In this document: piece by piece, positions 45,859-46,020 of the stretch
How positions within the stretch are numbered: the first letter of the stretch is position 1
Layout: each line of letters begins with the position of its first letter
Assembly: GCA_016795295.1 (NCBI GenBank)
Contig: JAEUHP010000150.1
Coordinates: 1-46,020, forward strand
Origin: Planctomycetota bacterium
GTDB taxonomy: Bacteria; Planctomycetota; UBA1135; UBA2386
DNA: 46,020 nt
Direction of reading: 5' to 3'
Program-made: the position numbers and the translations under genes
The notes under the pieces: model-generated
The model's database searches: none
The model's input: the letters and a program-made list of their open reading frames with translations, nothing else
Told to the model about the DNA's origin: nothing

Positions 45859-46020
45859 TTTGCTTCCTGTAGACAGCGAGCAAACGCTGCCGGGCCGCCG
45901 GTTCCGGCAGGTCGTAGGAAACGCGCCGATCCAATCGGCATGCCGGCAAGCTGGTCGGCACTTCTGCGTCGGCGTCGAGCCACAGCACCAAGTGCCCGCC
46001 TGGGCGCAGCAACGGGTCGG
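45854..46020 (-). CDS. C-terminus of an RsmG-like SAM-dependent methyltransferase (partial)
   Basis: The reverse strand reads 54 residues to a TGA at 45856-45854, and the gene continues beyond the window. The text DPLLRPGGHLVLWLDADAEV is the usual LxPGGxLV strand of a Rossmann-type methyltransferase. RRVSYDLPEPAARQRLLAVYRK resembles the end of RsmG (16S rRNA G527 methyltransferase): Y-x-LP, R-x-L and a terminal Arg-Lys. The N-terminal SAM-binding motifs lie outside, so RsmG rather than another class I methyltransferase is a moderate guess. Codon use is typical. The tandem repeats start just beyond its 3' end. Confidence 0.55.
   Translation of the reverse strand, partial: DPLLRPGGHLVLWLDADAEVPTSLPACRLDRRVSYDLPEPAARQRLLAVYRKQT

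Noticed and set aside
1..46020. CRISPR array, tRNA or rRNA genes
   Set aside because: No regularly spaced repeats with unique spacers and no tRNA-like cloverleaf or rRNA segment was seen by eye. The only arrays are the short tandem repeats at 45693-45798.

Overview
This is a GC-rich (about 70%), gene-dense chromosomal segment. It most likely comes from a member of the Planctomycetota. The taxonomic signs are a 1,238-residue protein joining a DUF1080-type domain, a sorbosone-dehydrogenase-like propeller and a C-terminal CxxCH haem site; several large secreted proteins ending in the same lineage-typical beta-rich module; and the near absence of Shine-Dalgarno sequences. This placement is inferred from gene content, not from a marker-gene comparison.

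Layout. 1-124: start of a zinc-ribbon, transposase-like gene. 295-7329: a tight forward block of accB, accC, a membrane AmaP-like gene, pfkA, a secreted protein, accD and truD, joining malonyl-CoA supply to glycolysis. 7495-9858: a secreted CAP-domain protein, then a 100-residue unknown. 10493-11875: the first of four AAA ATPase/PD-(D/E)XK-type loci (A). 11977-22120: a reverse-strand block with a hybrid histidine kinase, a PqqB-like lipoprotein, an SGNH hydrolase plus MBOAT acyltransferase pair, an S9D-type peptidase and a Tat-exported NAD-dependent epimerase. 22240-25956: the large haem-binding protein. 25957-26724: a gene graveyard with a truncated ATPase (D) and an orphan secreted-protein tail. 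26725-28074: hisS. 28129-32343: ATPase B, a helical unknown and ATPase C. 32377-35097: polA with a degenerate proofreading domain. 35306-40182: a secreted protein, rpmH, a SASA-type esterase and a kelch protein. 40238-43564: a STAS protein divergent from a GAF-SpoIIE phosphatase that is coupled to a TPR-like membrane protein. 43585-45089: a GT4 phosphosugar transferase and nadD. 45252-45608: a lipoprotein. 45693-45858: short tandem repeats. 45854-46020: the 3' end of an RsmG-like methyltransferase.

The most unusual pattern is the set of four solitary ATPase loci within 22 kb. Three are intact and one is a remnant. Each sits in an AT-rich leader, unlike the rest of the window, and each has its own inverted repeat near the start codon. 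A second theme is the roughly 100-residue module shared by five secreted proteins, which is N-terminal in the esterase and C-terminal in the others. A third is a PolA predicted to lack proofreading and to carry Tyr in place of the usual O-helix Phe. No tRNA, rRNA or CRISPR array was seen.
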